From positions 1-64,000 of the forward strand of contig JALBYF010000058.1 of the NCBI GenBank assembly GCA_023212725.1: a stretch of 64,000 bases of DNA. The letters are read 5' to 3'. Position 1 is the stretch's first letter. Every line of letters starts with the position of its first letter. Below, piece after piece: positions 27,393 through 36,456 of the stretch. The position numbers were made by a program, and so were the translations under genes. The notes under the pieces were generated by a model. The model was not told the DNA's origin, did no database searches, and worked only from the letters and a program-made list of their open reading frames with translations. Source of the stretch: Tranzscheliella williamsii (Eukaryota > Basidiomycota > Ustilaginomycetes > Ustilaginales > Ustilaginaceae).

Positions 27393-30095
27393 TCACCGCA
27401 AGACCTTGACCTGCATTCCCGCCCATACAAAGTCGTCAGCTAGCCTGGCATCGTGCGCGGCGTCTAGCTCGGGCGTCCAGGCTAGGTGGCTTCCGAAGAG
27501 GATACGGCCGCGCGCATTCCTGCGGTGGCGCGCGAGGGTTTGGAAAGTGGCGGGTTTGGCGTGGGCGGTTCGCTGGTCGATGCAGACCATCTGGCATCTA
27601 CGGCAGGGGCCGAGGACGGCGAAGGTGTGGGGGCCGAGTTGGAAGCGGGAGGCGGAGTCTTCGGACCAAGCTGCGGTATGGGTGGGTGGGTGGGGGGAGA
27701 TGAGGAAGTTGGCGCGGAAGCTGGATGCGCTGGCGGGCTCGGGCTCGGGTTCGTGTGCCGACGAGTAGCCCGAGTCGGACGCGCGCTCGTCGGTGGCCTC
27801 GGTGCAGTCACCCGCCGTGTCGCCCGCCTTGGGCGCCATCCACGCGCTGACGGCGTCCACCGACGCCGCGTTGATCAGCAGGAACGGCGACTCGTTGCTG
27901 AAGATCAGCGGCACCTTGTCCCCGCCCGCTGCCAGCTTCGAGTGGCGTCGAACCGCGCCCCCCTGCCGCGCCAGCGTGCATGGCAGCCCGAGGTGCGCAC
28001 TCAGCATCCGCCGCAGCTCGGGACTCCGGTGCGCCCGTGCCGTCACCGCATCCGAGCAAACTTGCGCAGACGCCCCACCCTCGTCCTCGTACTGCGAGTC
28101 GTCGTCCAGATCCACAACCGTTTGCCCCCCTCCGGCAATGCTGACCGTCAGCGTCCGTGCGGCCAGATTGATGCGCGGCCGGATCAACGCCATTTTGGGG
28201 AAGCGTTTCTGACTAAGCCCCTTGCCGTTCGCCAGGTTCATGACGATCCACTCGCGGTCGTGCTCGAGGCCGTGCCGCGTCAGCTTCCACTTCTGGCCCG
28301 GCAGCAGCATCTGCCCCGCGCACGACTTGACCGGGTAGACGGTAACCGCGTCCAGCCGGAAGCCGTGCTCGTCTTCGGATGGATGTGCCGCCGAGGCCAT
28401 CGGCACGTCGGCGGTGGCAGCCTGGAAAAAGCGCCTCACAAAGGCAGCGAGCCGCGCCACGTCCTCCTCGGTGTTCAGTAGGCAGAGGCTCGCGCGCAGC
28501 GACGTCGAGACAAGGTCGGCATCGCCACTCTCGTCGCATCCGATCCCATTCGCATACTCCTGCATCAGCTGCTCCTCTGTCACGCCGAGTTGGGAGACGA
28601 CGAAACCAGGGTTGCAATGTCTACCCATCCGTAGATGTATGTTGCTGATGCTTGCCAACCGATCGACCTCCTGCGGCGGCACAACCCTCCCTTCGGCGTT
28701 CAGAATATGGAAATTGATGATCGGTCCTTGGTCCTCGCCCATCTCATCGCTGTCGTGCTGCCAAGCAGGGCCATCCGTGCTGGTGGTGAAAATCTTGACA
28801 ACGGCGCGCCCGTTGGCGTGCTTGATCCCACCTAGTGACCTGAACACCTTCGCTGTCAATTGCTGAACGTACTGTTTCCTCTGATCCCAGCTGCCGAATG
28901 TGGACTGATAGTAGTCAAGCGCCTTGTCTACGGCCAATATGCCGTGTATGTTCACCGTGCCGTCTTCGAAGCGCGCGGCAAAGTCCTGTCGTGGTTTGGA
29001 CCAGCGAGTCTCTGGGAGGATCGCTTCTACCGTCCCTCCGCCGAAGAATGTCTTGCGCGACAGGGCCTGAGTGGCGCTAGCTTTCACCAGCAGGCCGCCA
29101 AGGCCTGTCGGGTAGCCAAATATCTTGTAGAAAGAGAATGCTACCATGTCTGGCTGCTCTTCCACAGGCATGGAAGCTAGATGCATGCGTGAGGAGGAGG
29201 AGAGGTACGAGGCTGCGTCCACCAGCACGAACGCGTTCCCCTTGGACCGGCACACGTCGCGCATGAGCCGCTCGTACCTCCTGCCAGTAGCATTGCATTG
29301 GTAGGGCAAGGCGATCAAACCGCCAGCGTTGGTGCGTGGGCCCTCCGCAGCGGTGAAGGTGTGCGTGGTGGCGCCCATTTTTGTGACAACGTCACGAATA
29401 CCCAGCAAGCTGGTATGGCTGTCGCCCAGACACGCGAAGCCGCCGCGGGACCAGTCAAAAGACTCGGCAACGAGTTTGAGGCTGGCTGTGGTGCCGGCGG
29501 TGAACACAAGGTGCCAGTCCTTTGTCTCGCCGACACCAAAGAGATCCGTCATCACCCGTAGCCGGATCGCAGCAATCGCCTCGGCGGTGCGGATCGCGGA
29601 AGGAGATTGCGAGTGAGGATTCGAGTAGAGGTTCGTGGCGAGGTCGTCCGCAGCACGCTTCACGAGCTCGGCTGGAATGGGCGGAGCTGCAGCGGCGTCC
29701 AGATAGCACGCTTCCAGCAGCTGCGGACACTCTTGGTCGCGCACCCGCGCCACCCGTTCTGCAAAATCAAGCCTGTCCGTCGTGACTGTGGACTCGAAAG
29801 TGGCTTTTATAGATCGGCTGATACGCAGCGCACCCGTGCTGCCTTTATTTGTAGCGACGCTTCGAGATGGTGGCGTGGTTTTGCCTGGCTTGAAACGCGG
29901 GGTGGCATCAACCTCGAAGCGGGCAGAGGACCTGCGCTGAAGCGCTGCGGTTACAGCAACATAGGCTGAGAGCGACAGCACCAGCTGTGTAGAGAGAGAC
30001 TGTGCTTTGAGGGCCGAAGCAATGTATGGCAGTGCGAGACAAAAAGCGGCGGCAGCTAGCGCCGGCGACGATGCTACCACATAGTGGGACGCCAT
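27393..30095 (-). CDS. Molybdenum cofactor sulfurase with hydrophobic N-terminal extension
   Basis: 900-residue enzyme that sulfurates the molybdenum cofactor of xanthine dehydrogenase/aldehyde oxidase-type enzymes. The N-terminal class V aminotransferase (NifS-like) domain starts at about 131 (YLDAAAAPPIP) and includes NLYSNPHSQSPSAIRT and FTAGTTASLKLVAESF. The PLP lysine is Lys324 in SFYKIFGYPTGLGG, and the persulfide-carrying Cys494 is in MGRHCNPGF. C-terminal beta-barrel and MOSC domains start near 615 (VYPVKSCAGQ) and end in FGSHLAWTP. The first ~110 residues are extra compared with the usual enzyme and contain two hydrophobic segments (about 8-30 and 36-52), suggesting a membrane anchor. 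ATG at 30095. The gene ends ~130 bases from the convergent TM-protein gene. Confidence 0.9.
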   Translation of the reverse strand: MASHYVVASSPALAAAAFCLALPYIASALKAQSLSTQLVLSLSAYVAVTAALQRRSSARFEVDATPRFKPGKTTPPSRSVATNKGSTGALRISRSIKATFESTVTTDRLDFAERVARVRDQECPQLLEACYLDAAAAPPIPAELVKRAADDLATNLYSNPHSQSPSAIRTAEAIAAIRLRVMTDLFGVGETKDWHLVFTAGTTASLKLVAESFDWSRGGFACLGDSHTSLLGIRDVVTKMGATTHTFTAAEGPRTNAGGLIALPYQCNATGRRYERLMRDVCRSKGNAFVLVDAASYLSSSSRMHLASMPVEEQPDMVAFSFYKIFGYPTGLGGLLVKASATQALSRKTFFGGGTVEAILPETRWSKPRQDFAARFEDGTVNIHGILAVDKALDYYQSTFGSWDQRKQYVQQLTAKVFRSLGGIKHANGRAVVKIFTTSTDGPAWQHDSDEMGEDQGPIINFHILNAEGRVVPPQEVDRLASISNIHLRMGRHCNPGFVVSQLGVTEEQLMQEYANGIGCDESGDADLVSTSLRASLCLLNTEEDVARLAAFVRRFFQAATADVPMASAAHPSEDEHGFRLDAVTVYPVKSCAGQMLLPGQKWKLTRHGLEHDREWIVMNLANGKGLSQKRFPKMALIRPRINLAARTLTVSIAGGGQTVVDLDDDSQYEDEGGASAQVCSDAVTARAHRSPELRRMLSAHLGLPCTLARQGGAVRRHSKLAAGGDKVPLIFSNESPFLLINAASVDAVSAWMAPKAGDTAGDCTEATDERASDSGYSSAHEPEPEPASASSFRANFLISPHPPTHTAAWSEDSASRFQLGPHTFAVLGPCRRCQMVCIDQRTAHAKPATFQTLARHRRNARGRILFGSHLAWTPELDAAHDARLADDFVWAGMQVKVLR

Positions 30096-30604
30096 CCTGG
30101 GTAGCGGTCAGTGCTGATCCGCGAGGTGGCGACTGCCGCGACAGGCGAAACAACGAACAAGTAGCGCTGGCGTGGTATCAAGCACGCTAAGGCGGATACA
30201 TGTCTACGGTAGGCCCCCAAGCGGATAAGTTGGCTGCCTGGCGGACAGTTGGAGGAGTGGTGAGGAAGGAAGCCACAGAGTAGGACTTACTATCATTAAT
30301 GTATGCCCGCCACAGTGTGGCAATTCGGGCGTCGATACGCTAATCTTTCGGAGTTCGCCGAGACTCGATAACCAAGTCTAACATTCATTATTATGTTCTC
30401 TTCTTCTACCCACTCCACGGCGACACGGTCCCACTCTGCCCGAAAGCCACAACTGACCGGCCTCAGTCACTTTACTCAGAGCACAAGGAATCACCTGCAT
30501 GTACAATCACACATCCTCTACGCATAAAGGGAGCAGGCCTGGTAACAGCTATGACGGTCTGTATTATTGATGAGGTCTAGCACTGTGCGGTGTCAAGCGT
30601 TGGT
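30096..30604. promoter_or_regulatory. Upstream region of the MoCo sulfurase gene
   Basis: 509 bases between the MoCo sulfurase start and the end of the next minus-strand gene. It contains several GATA cores (for example GGATAAG near 30223, GATAC near 30335 and CGATAACC near 30366). GATA factors such as AreA/Nit2 regulate purine and nitrate use in fungi, so nitrogen control is conceivable but unproven. Confidence 0.35.
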
Positions 30605-33478
30605 CTAGGCGAACCAGCTAGCAAATGGGTACTCGGCACGCGCTCGCCCCTGGGTGTTGCTGCCCCACCCGGTTCCATTAGTAGCTCTGATCCTCTCAGC
30701 GAGCTGGGGATCATTGAAGGCGGAGGCAATGCCGTTGGGATCCGCCGCTGTGGCGATCATCATCCTGATCGCCGCCTTGGCCGCCTGGTTGCCGGCCTCT
30801 TCCAGCATCAGCGCAACCGTGCTCGAGACGGATCGTGGCAGGGTAGAGAGCTGCGGCTCGTCCCCCTTGGCATTCATCTCTTGCACTTTCTTCCAGAACG
30901 GCTTCTCTTCGGGGAACCGTACCAGCCGCAGATCGGTCGCCAGTGCCAGTGTTCCGTCTTCCGTCACCTCGCGTTCGCAGCCCGGTCGGATCTTGGCAGT
31001 GGCCTGTTCCAGGGTCAGATTCTGTTTGGTCACCATCTCTTCGATCTCGGCCTGCAGACCCAACGTCATCGCGTAGAAGGCACTGTCCCAGATGCCGCCA
31101 ATCGAGTCCACCAGTCCTTTTCCATACGGACCTTTCCTAGCGGCTTGGGCGGTAGCAACGCCTGTGCTCTTGATATCGCCGTCTACCTCCTCCGCTTCAC
31201 CGCTCTGCTCTTTTCGCGACTCCTCGGCAGCACTGTGCGCCGCTGCAGCGAGCCTGGCCTCTTCTTTCTCGAGACGCGACTTGAGCTTAGCTATACCGTC
31301 AAGCGGTTTCGCGTCGCTCTGTGTGGAGATCGAGTCGTTCGGGACGGAGGTGGAGCTTGCTCCCAATTCTGAAATGATGGCATCTGCACCCTTCTTGAGC
31401 GCTTCCTCGGCCTTGGCAATAAGGTCGGCAAGCACGTTCCCTTCGTTGCTGCTGCTGCTGCTGGAAGACTCTGGAGCCTCTGCCGCGCCGACTCGCTCGA
31501 TCATGACGGTGTTGTTTCCACTGCTGGCATTGACGTCCTTGATTTTCCACTGGCTTGTCAAGCTCACCGCTTTGACCTTTTTCACGGCGGCTTTGTCCGC
31601 TTTTTTAGTGTCTGCATCGTTGTCGGCAGAATCGCCCAGTTTCTCCTGTGTGGTCTGACTGCTTGAAACGACCTGCTCAGCGGATGGTGCCTTTGCCTTG
31701 ACCTGAACCTGCTCGACTTCAGCATCTGGATTGCACCGCGCCCAGGCACTGAGACCGGTCATAACGCGTCCGCCAGCAAGGCTCTCGATCACGTCGCGTG
31801 AGATGTCGCGTCCGTCGCAGACCTTCTGCAAGAAATCATCATAGGTCTGGTCGATGTGCTTCGCCGACCTGGCCCGCTGAGCTTCGTCGAGCTCATGCAG
31901 CGTCGAGCTAGCCGTAGTTCCGGTGAAGAAGGATTGCATGCCAATGTTAAAGCGGTCGAAAAAGGCACGGGTGATGGTGGGCCGCAGCGATGCGACGCCG
32001 ATAGAACCGGTGACGGTGTTTTCGCAAGCAAGAATAGCGTCAGCAGCGGTAGCCGCATAGTACCCTCCCGATGCTGCAGAGTTGCCGAACGAGGCCACAA
32101 CCGGCTTGCCGTAGTCCTCCCTTACGCGCTTCACGGCATCCCAGATGGACTCGCTAGCCACCACATCGCCTCCTCCAGAGTCGATCCGCAAAACGATCGA
32201 CTTGATATCCTCGTGCTCCGCTGCTTCCTTCAGGCCTTTCAGTACAGATGACGTTGAGAATTCTCCCGGCGCGTTGCTGATGCTCCCTAGCAGATAGACC
32301 ACGCCGACTTCCAGCACCTCGTCATCGTTCAACTGACGGTCGAGCTGGCGGTCGTTGACCTTGTTGTAGTGATACAGTGACTTGAACTTGGTCTCTTGAT
32401 CGCCGCCATGCTTTGGATCGACAAGCCGTTTTATGATGTCTCTCTTGAAGGCAGTACCCGTGATCAAACCGAGCTCTTTGGCTTCTCGCGCCGAGAAGGG
32501 TCCATCTCGAGTCCACTTGTCCAACTGGTCGGCCATCGCCGCGGGATCTTCATCCGGGAACCGGTTGACCGCAACAGCGTGCATCAGACCGCGGTTAAGC
32601 TCTCCAAGCAGCTCGCCCTCGTTCTGACTCTGAGGCTCCGTCAGTGACTCGTCCCTGCTGAATGTGGAGACCATGGACTTGTACTCCCTCCGTGCCTCGG
32701 CGTGGACCTTGATGCCGAAATAGTCGAGCGCTTTTTTGAAGAAAGGGATCTGGGCGCCGAGGCCAGTCAACGGGACCGAGCCTGAGGGCTGTACCCACAG
32801 CTCGTCAAAAGCCGAAGCAAGCAGGAAGGAGCCCTGGTTGTTGAAGGTGTCGGTCCAGGCGATAGAGGGCTTCGCTTTGTCGCCAAATTGCTCTTTCTTG
32901 GCCAGCTTGAACTCGTGGATGGCCTGCATGATTTCTTCGATCTGGGCAAGGCCGAGTCGATTGGGCGCCACAGAGGAAGGAAGATGGAGACCGCTAAAGT
33001 CGGCGATGATTCCCTTGATGCGTTCGTCCCGCTGCGCCCACTTGAGCGATCTGATCACCTCGAACAGCTCCATCACTTTGGGAGACTCCTCGCCGGCTGC
33101 AGGCGCATTGAGAAGAGCGCCGACAGTCGGTGGGCCACGCGACTCGACGATCGAACCGTCGTAAATCTTCCAGACCAGGTAGGTCTCCGGATAGACAAAG
33201 TCACGGAGGTAAGCATCCCTTTTCAGCTTCAAGTATCCGACGGCGGTGTAGGTGGCCACCAACCCGAAGAAGAGCGGTCGACGATAGGACCATGCTCTGG
33301 CCGATGTCCTACCTGTGCGGGATGTGGCAAACTTGTGGGCGACAAACGCAACGCGGGGAAAGCGCTTCTGAAAAGACGTATACAGTCCGGTATCCGCGGC
33401 GGCTTTCGTGGCGCGGGTTGTGCCAGTACCGGCACTGGCACCAGCACCGGGCCCAGTTAACCCGCTTGGCTTTGACAT
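30605..33478 (-). CDS. S49 family serine protease, SppA-like, with large internal insertion
   Basis: 957-residue eukaryotic relative of bacterial signal peptide peptidase A. An Arg/Ser/Thr-rich N-terminus (mitochondrial-type) precedes one hydrophobic segment (about 69-83, LFFGLVATYTAVGYL). Two tandem S49 domains follow, as in the 67 kDa-type enzyme. The predicted general base is Lys267 (REYKSMVSTFSRDE) and the nucleophile Ser470 (GNSAASGGYYAA). Other conserved parts are IVLRIDSGGGDVVASE, TVTGSIGVAS and AGGRVMTGLSA. Between the last of these (~578) and its normal continuation GLVDSIGGIWDSA (~788) lie ~205 inserted polar residues rich in Lys, Glu and Ser. The C-terminus (800-957) is extra. Both catalytic residues are present, so activity is likely. 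Location in mitochondria is inferred. ATG at 33478. Confidence 0.88.
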   Translation of the reverse strand: MSKPSGLTGPGAGASAGTGTTRATKAAADTGLYTSFQKRFPRVAFVAHKFATSRTGRTSARAWSYRRPLFFGLVATYTAVGYLKLKRDAYLRDFVYPETYLVWKIYDGSIVESRGPPTVGALLNAPAAGEESPKVMELFEVIRSLKWAQRDERIKGIIADFSGLHLPSSVAPNRLGLAQIEEIMQAIHEFKLAKKEQFGDKAKPSIAWTDTFNNQGSFLLASAFDELWVQPSGSVPLTGLGAQIPFFKKALDYFGIKVHAEARREYKSMVSTFSRDESLTEPQSQNEGELLGELNRGLMHAVAVNRFPDEDPAAMADQLDKWTRDGPFSAREAKELGLITGTAFKRDIIKRLVDPKHGGDQETKFKSLYHYNKVNDRQLDRQLNDDEVLEVGVVYLLGSISNAPGEFSTSSVLKGLKEAAEHEDIKSIVLRIDSGGGDVVASESIWDAVKRVREDYGKPVVASFGNSAASGGYYAATAADAILACENTVTGSIGVASLRPTITRAFFDRFNIGMQSFFTGTTASSTLHELDEAQRARSAKHIDQTYDDFLQKVCDGRDISRDVIESLAGGRVMTGLSAWARCNPDAEVEQVQVKAKAPSAEQVVSSSQTTQEKLGDSADNDADTKKADKAAVKKVKAVSLTSQWKIKDVNASSGNNTVMIERVGAAEAPESSSSSSSNEGNVLADLIAKAEEALKKGADAIISELGASSTSVPNDSISTQSDAKPLDGIAKLKSRLEKEEARLAAAAHSAAEESRKEQSGEAEEVDGDIKSTGVATAQAARKGPYGKGLVDSIGGIWDSAFYAMTLGLQAEIEEMVTKQNLTLEQATAKIRPGCEREVTEDGTLALATDLRLVRFPEEKPFWKKVQEMNAKGDEPQLSTLPRSVSSTVALMLEEAGNQAAKAAIRMMIATAADPNGIASAFNDPQLAERIRATNGTGWGSNTQGRARAEYPFASWFA

Positions 33479-33918
33479 CTTCGGGCCTCTTGCTGGTCGT
33501 GAGCGCAGTGTCTATCCGATGCGCGGCAGAGAAGAGTGGCGGGCGAGTGGACCAAAGGCAAGCTGGTGGCCGAGTCAACCTTCTTCGGCAAACGCGTACG
33601 AGGCCGCGTCTTCTCGACGTACAACAAAGGATCGTCTGATCGGGGATGAATCGGGAAAGATGGGTTCGGCTTTAGCGAAATCACAGAATGGGAGAATGGG
33701 AGAATCTGGTCGAAGATGCTTTGCCGAAATGAACTTTTTCTAGCCGTAATCACCCTCACCCGGCGAGATCTTCTCGTTTACGTTAACTTAACGTTATTTA
33801 TTCCCGAGCAACCATCTGAAGCTGAGTCGACGTGAATTGGGCAAGCTAGGCACCATCTTCGTCGGGACACCCATCCCAGTTCGACCGCTCCTGCACCCTT
33901 GCACGAAGTGTATACATC
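33479..33918. promoter_or_regulatory. Divergent promoter region, SppA-like gene / MIA40
   Basis: The start codons are 440 bases apart and divergent. An AT-rich island (TTAACTTAACGTTATTTATT, about 33783-33802) sits ~120 bases before MIA40 and may be its core promoter. No ORF with features was seen. Confidence 0.5.
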
Positions 33919-34644
33919 ATGGCGAGCCGACCAGCAATGCGGACCCTACGGACTGCCGCTCGCTCTGCGCAGTGCTTGCCAAAGAGTGCTGTCCAGGCAA
34001 GAGGCGTCGCTACCAAAGCATCGACATCTAGTGGCTCTGGCTCGAACTGGATGCTAGGCGCTGCTGCTGCGACTCTTGGTCTCGGTGCTGGCATCTTCTC
34101 GCTGCAGAGCACAAGAGGCGCCATTCATGCTGAAGGTCGGCCGGTGTGGAGCGACCGCCTGAAGCCTAAAGAGCCGTCGAGGAGCGGTGGCATCCCTAAG
34201 GCCAAGTCTGCCCAAGAATCAGCACCAGAAAGTGAGGACGAGCCAGCAGGCGAAACACCTCCGACAATCGAGGTAGCTGTTGAGGAAGCGACGGAGGAGA
34301 CGGGCCAAGAATCCGCCTACGACCCAGCCACTGGCGAGATCAATTGGGACTGCCCATGCCTCGGAGGGATGGCCGACGGCCCCTGCGGAGAACAGTTCAA
34401 GGCCGCCTTTTCGTGTTTCGTCTTTTCGGAAGCTGAGCCCAAGGGTATCGACTGTGTCGACAAGTTCAAGCTCATGCAGGACTGCTTCCGAGAGCATCCG
34501 GACGTATACAAAGACGAGATCGAGGATGACGAGGCCGCCAGCGCCCAGTTTGAGGCAGAGGAAGGCCAAGCTGGCTCGCCATCCAGCACTGCTGAGCAGC
34601 CTTCCCACACCGGAGCGGACGTCTCTCCTGAAGACAAGCACTAA
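33919..34644 (+). CDS. MIA40: Mitochondrial intermembrane space import oxidoreductase Mia40/Tim40
   Basis: 241-residue inner-membrane-anchored oxidoreductase that imports and oxidises cysteine-rich intermembrane-space proteins together with Erv1. An Arg/Ser presequence (residues 1-~35) and a membrane anchor (about 45-62, [18 protein letters not shown]) are followed by an acidic linker. The CHCH domain has the redox-active CPC motif at Cys145-Pro-Cys147 and the twin CX9C pairs Cys156/Cys166 and Cys179/Cys189. All six family cysteines are present in the expected spacing. A disordered acidic tail ends the protein, as in fungal orthologues. ATG at 33919. Single exon. Confidence 0.96.
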   Translation: MASRPAMRTLRTAARSAQCLPKSAVQARGVATKASTSSGSGSNWMLGAAAATLGLGAGIFSLQSTRGAIHAEGRPVWSDRLKPKEPSRSGGIPKAKSAQESAPESEDEPAGETPPTIEVAVEEATEETGQESAYDPATGEINWDCPCLGGMADGPCGEQFKAAFSCFVFSEAEPKGIDCVDKFKLMQDCFREHPDVYKDEIEDDEAASAQFEAEEGQAGSPSSTAEQPSHTGADVSPEDKH

Positions 34645-35057
34645 TGGCCATGTCTTCGCTAGCCTACCCGTTGCTTAAGCGCACCGAAACTCTGCTTAGC
34701 CAGCGCCCAGACCCTTGCATGAAGGCCCAACTGGCTTGGCTAAGCGTTGCCGCCACCGAGCGGGAGCGCATCGGTACCTCCGATGCGCTGCGTCACCAAC
34801 TTTATGCTAATCACTTGCACCTCTCATGGAAAAGGACGTTGCCTGAGACTGTGCTATGCCTGTGTCCAAGACTTGATCTAAACTTGCAAAGGCTCCGTCC
34901 CCCGCCCCACGGAGCAGGCCCCGCGACTTTGTTACCCTGCTGGCCCTCGTTTCCGTCTTGCTGGTATTCGGTTGCCCCATATAGTAGCCATTAGACAGGG
35001 CACAGTCAGGCTGAGCCTCGCCTTCTCTCTCGGAGACAAGTCTGGAAAAAAACCACT
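34645..35057. other. Intergenic region between MIA40 and the coiled-coil gene
   Basis: 3' flank of MIA40 and promoter of the next gene. An ORF overlapping the MIA40 stop codon in another frame looks incidental. No other signal. Confidence 0.45.
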
Positions 35058-35928
35058 ATGAGCGCGAACGGAGGCAATAGCCGCAGCAGCAACAGCGCCT
35101 CTGCTGAGGACCTCGTCTCGTGGTCGTGTGACTCTGAAACCCACAATGCAAGCGGTCCGAAAGAACCGGCGGCAGATCATGATCAGAGCGGCCTGCCGGT
35201 GCTCGCAGAGTACGGCAGGTCAGAGTCTGACATCACCGCGCCACTCCAACAGATTGCTACGGCATTCGAGCAGAAGGTTCGATTTTTTCTGTCCATGCGC
35301 CGCAGACAGCCAGCCTCGCAGACTGACCCCGCCGCGCCTCGTCTGCCTGGTTTTGCATCTGGATATGCAGTCTCGAGAACTGGAGACGCTCAAAAAAGTA
35401 GGTAACCCCCGCTCATGTGGTAGCACCGGATGAAGGCCTGACTCGTTCCTTTCGCTCTTTCCCGTACGGACCAGCTCTGGGAGAAGGAGCTTTCCGAGAC
35501 ACAGACCAGTGCTTCGCTGGTCGACGCCCTGCGGTGAGTCTCTTAGCCTAGAGAGGAACGATTCCGAGCGAACATGCGCTGATCGGATTTGGTCGGGCCC
35601 ATCTAGTGAGCAGACATCTACATTAGATATCTCCTTAGCCCAAGCGCATGCGGACCGAAGCATGCTTGAGTTGCGGGTGCAGGAGCTGGAAAAACAAGTA
35701 GCACAGCTGATGACGGACATTAGGGATAAGGACGACCTGCTCTATACGTCCGATCGCATCTCAGGCAGCCTGTATGACGTCCTGATGGCCGTCAGATCGC
35801 AGCTGGAAGAAGCCGAGGCATTCGCACCCGCCATCCGCAGCGCGCGTTCGGGAAGGATGGCAGATTCCACTTCGGCAAGCTTCAGTGAGAAAGTTACTGC
35901 CGAGGAAGAAGCTGTCGCCGAGGTCTGA
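35058..35928 (+). CDS. Spliced coiled-coil protein of unknown function
   Basis: Unrecognised 208-residue protein rebuilt from four exons: 35058-35276, 35371-35397, 35475-35533 and 35607-35928. Phases agree at every junction. The donors are GTTCGA (weak), GTAGGT and GTGAGT; the acceptors are CAG, CAG and TAG. The N-terminal ~60 residues are Ser/Asn/Glu-rich and disordered. A long helical region follows, running through exons 2-4 (SRELETLKK, LWEKELSETQ, LELRVQELEKQVAQL) with heptad-like leucines, then DLLYTSDRISGSLYDVLMAV and an acidic Ser-rich tail. It could be a subunit of a larger complex, but no family is recognised. The first intron is the least certain, because its donor is non-consensus, though it has a CTGAC branch site. 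Confidence 0.65.
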
Positions 35929-36456
35929 AGAGTAAGACCACCGGTCCACATGCATCCGCCCAGCGAGTCTGGATGCTCCAACTAGAAGTGTTCGTCGTGC
36001 CACATCGTTGGCTCCTCGGCGGCAGTAGTAAAACGATGCGCTTGACAACTTCCCACGCTTGCTTGTACTCTTGCCCACGTCCAGTCCACGAACACCTATG
36101 GCGAGCTGTTCCAAATCGCTCATGGTCTGGCCATGAGTCGACGATCATGTATCACTTGGGTCGTTTCGGGTAGAATACCATCTCCTCTGCAGACAGTATG
36201 CTTTGCGGCATTCACACCAGCAATCAATGTGAATATGAATATGGGCCTGAGAGTAGGCGTGATTGCAATTAGTCTAACACTGAAACCCTCTTTCTTGCGA
36301 CGCGCTTGGACCCTTCTCTGTCTCTCTCCTTGCTTTGCACCACCATATGTTACCGAGCGCAGCCTCAATCTTACGAAGTCGTCAGTGAGGCTTCTTGCAG
36401 CTGAAGGTACCGCGGCGAGCGATCTCGCGCCAGATTCTCTGCGGAAGATCAACAGC
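35929..36456. other. Leader region of SEC6
   Basis: The SEC6 reading frame is open upstream as far as an ATG at 36133. The extra ~108 residues it would add are not Sec6-like and include hydrophobic and Cys-rich runs. More likely this is promoter and 5' leader. Confidence 0.45.

Noticed and set aside
27486..28481. 331-codon plus-strand ORF opposite the MoCo sulfurase
   Set aside because: Antisense shadow with Gly/Val/Arg bias, no ATG context of note and no domain.
36133..36456. In-frame N-terminal extension of SEC6 from an upstream ATG
   Set aside because: The extra 108 residues contain hydrophobic and Cys-rich runs absent from Sec6 proteins. The next ATG gives the expected family start. The alternative is kept in the notes.
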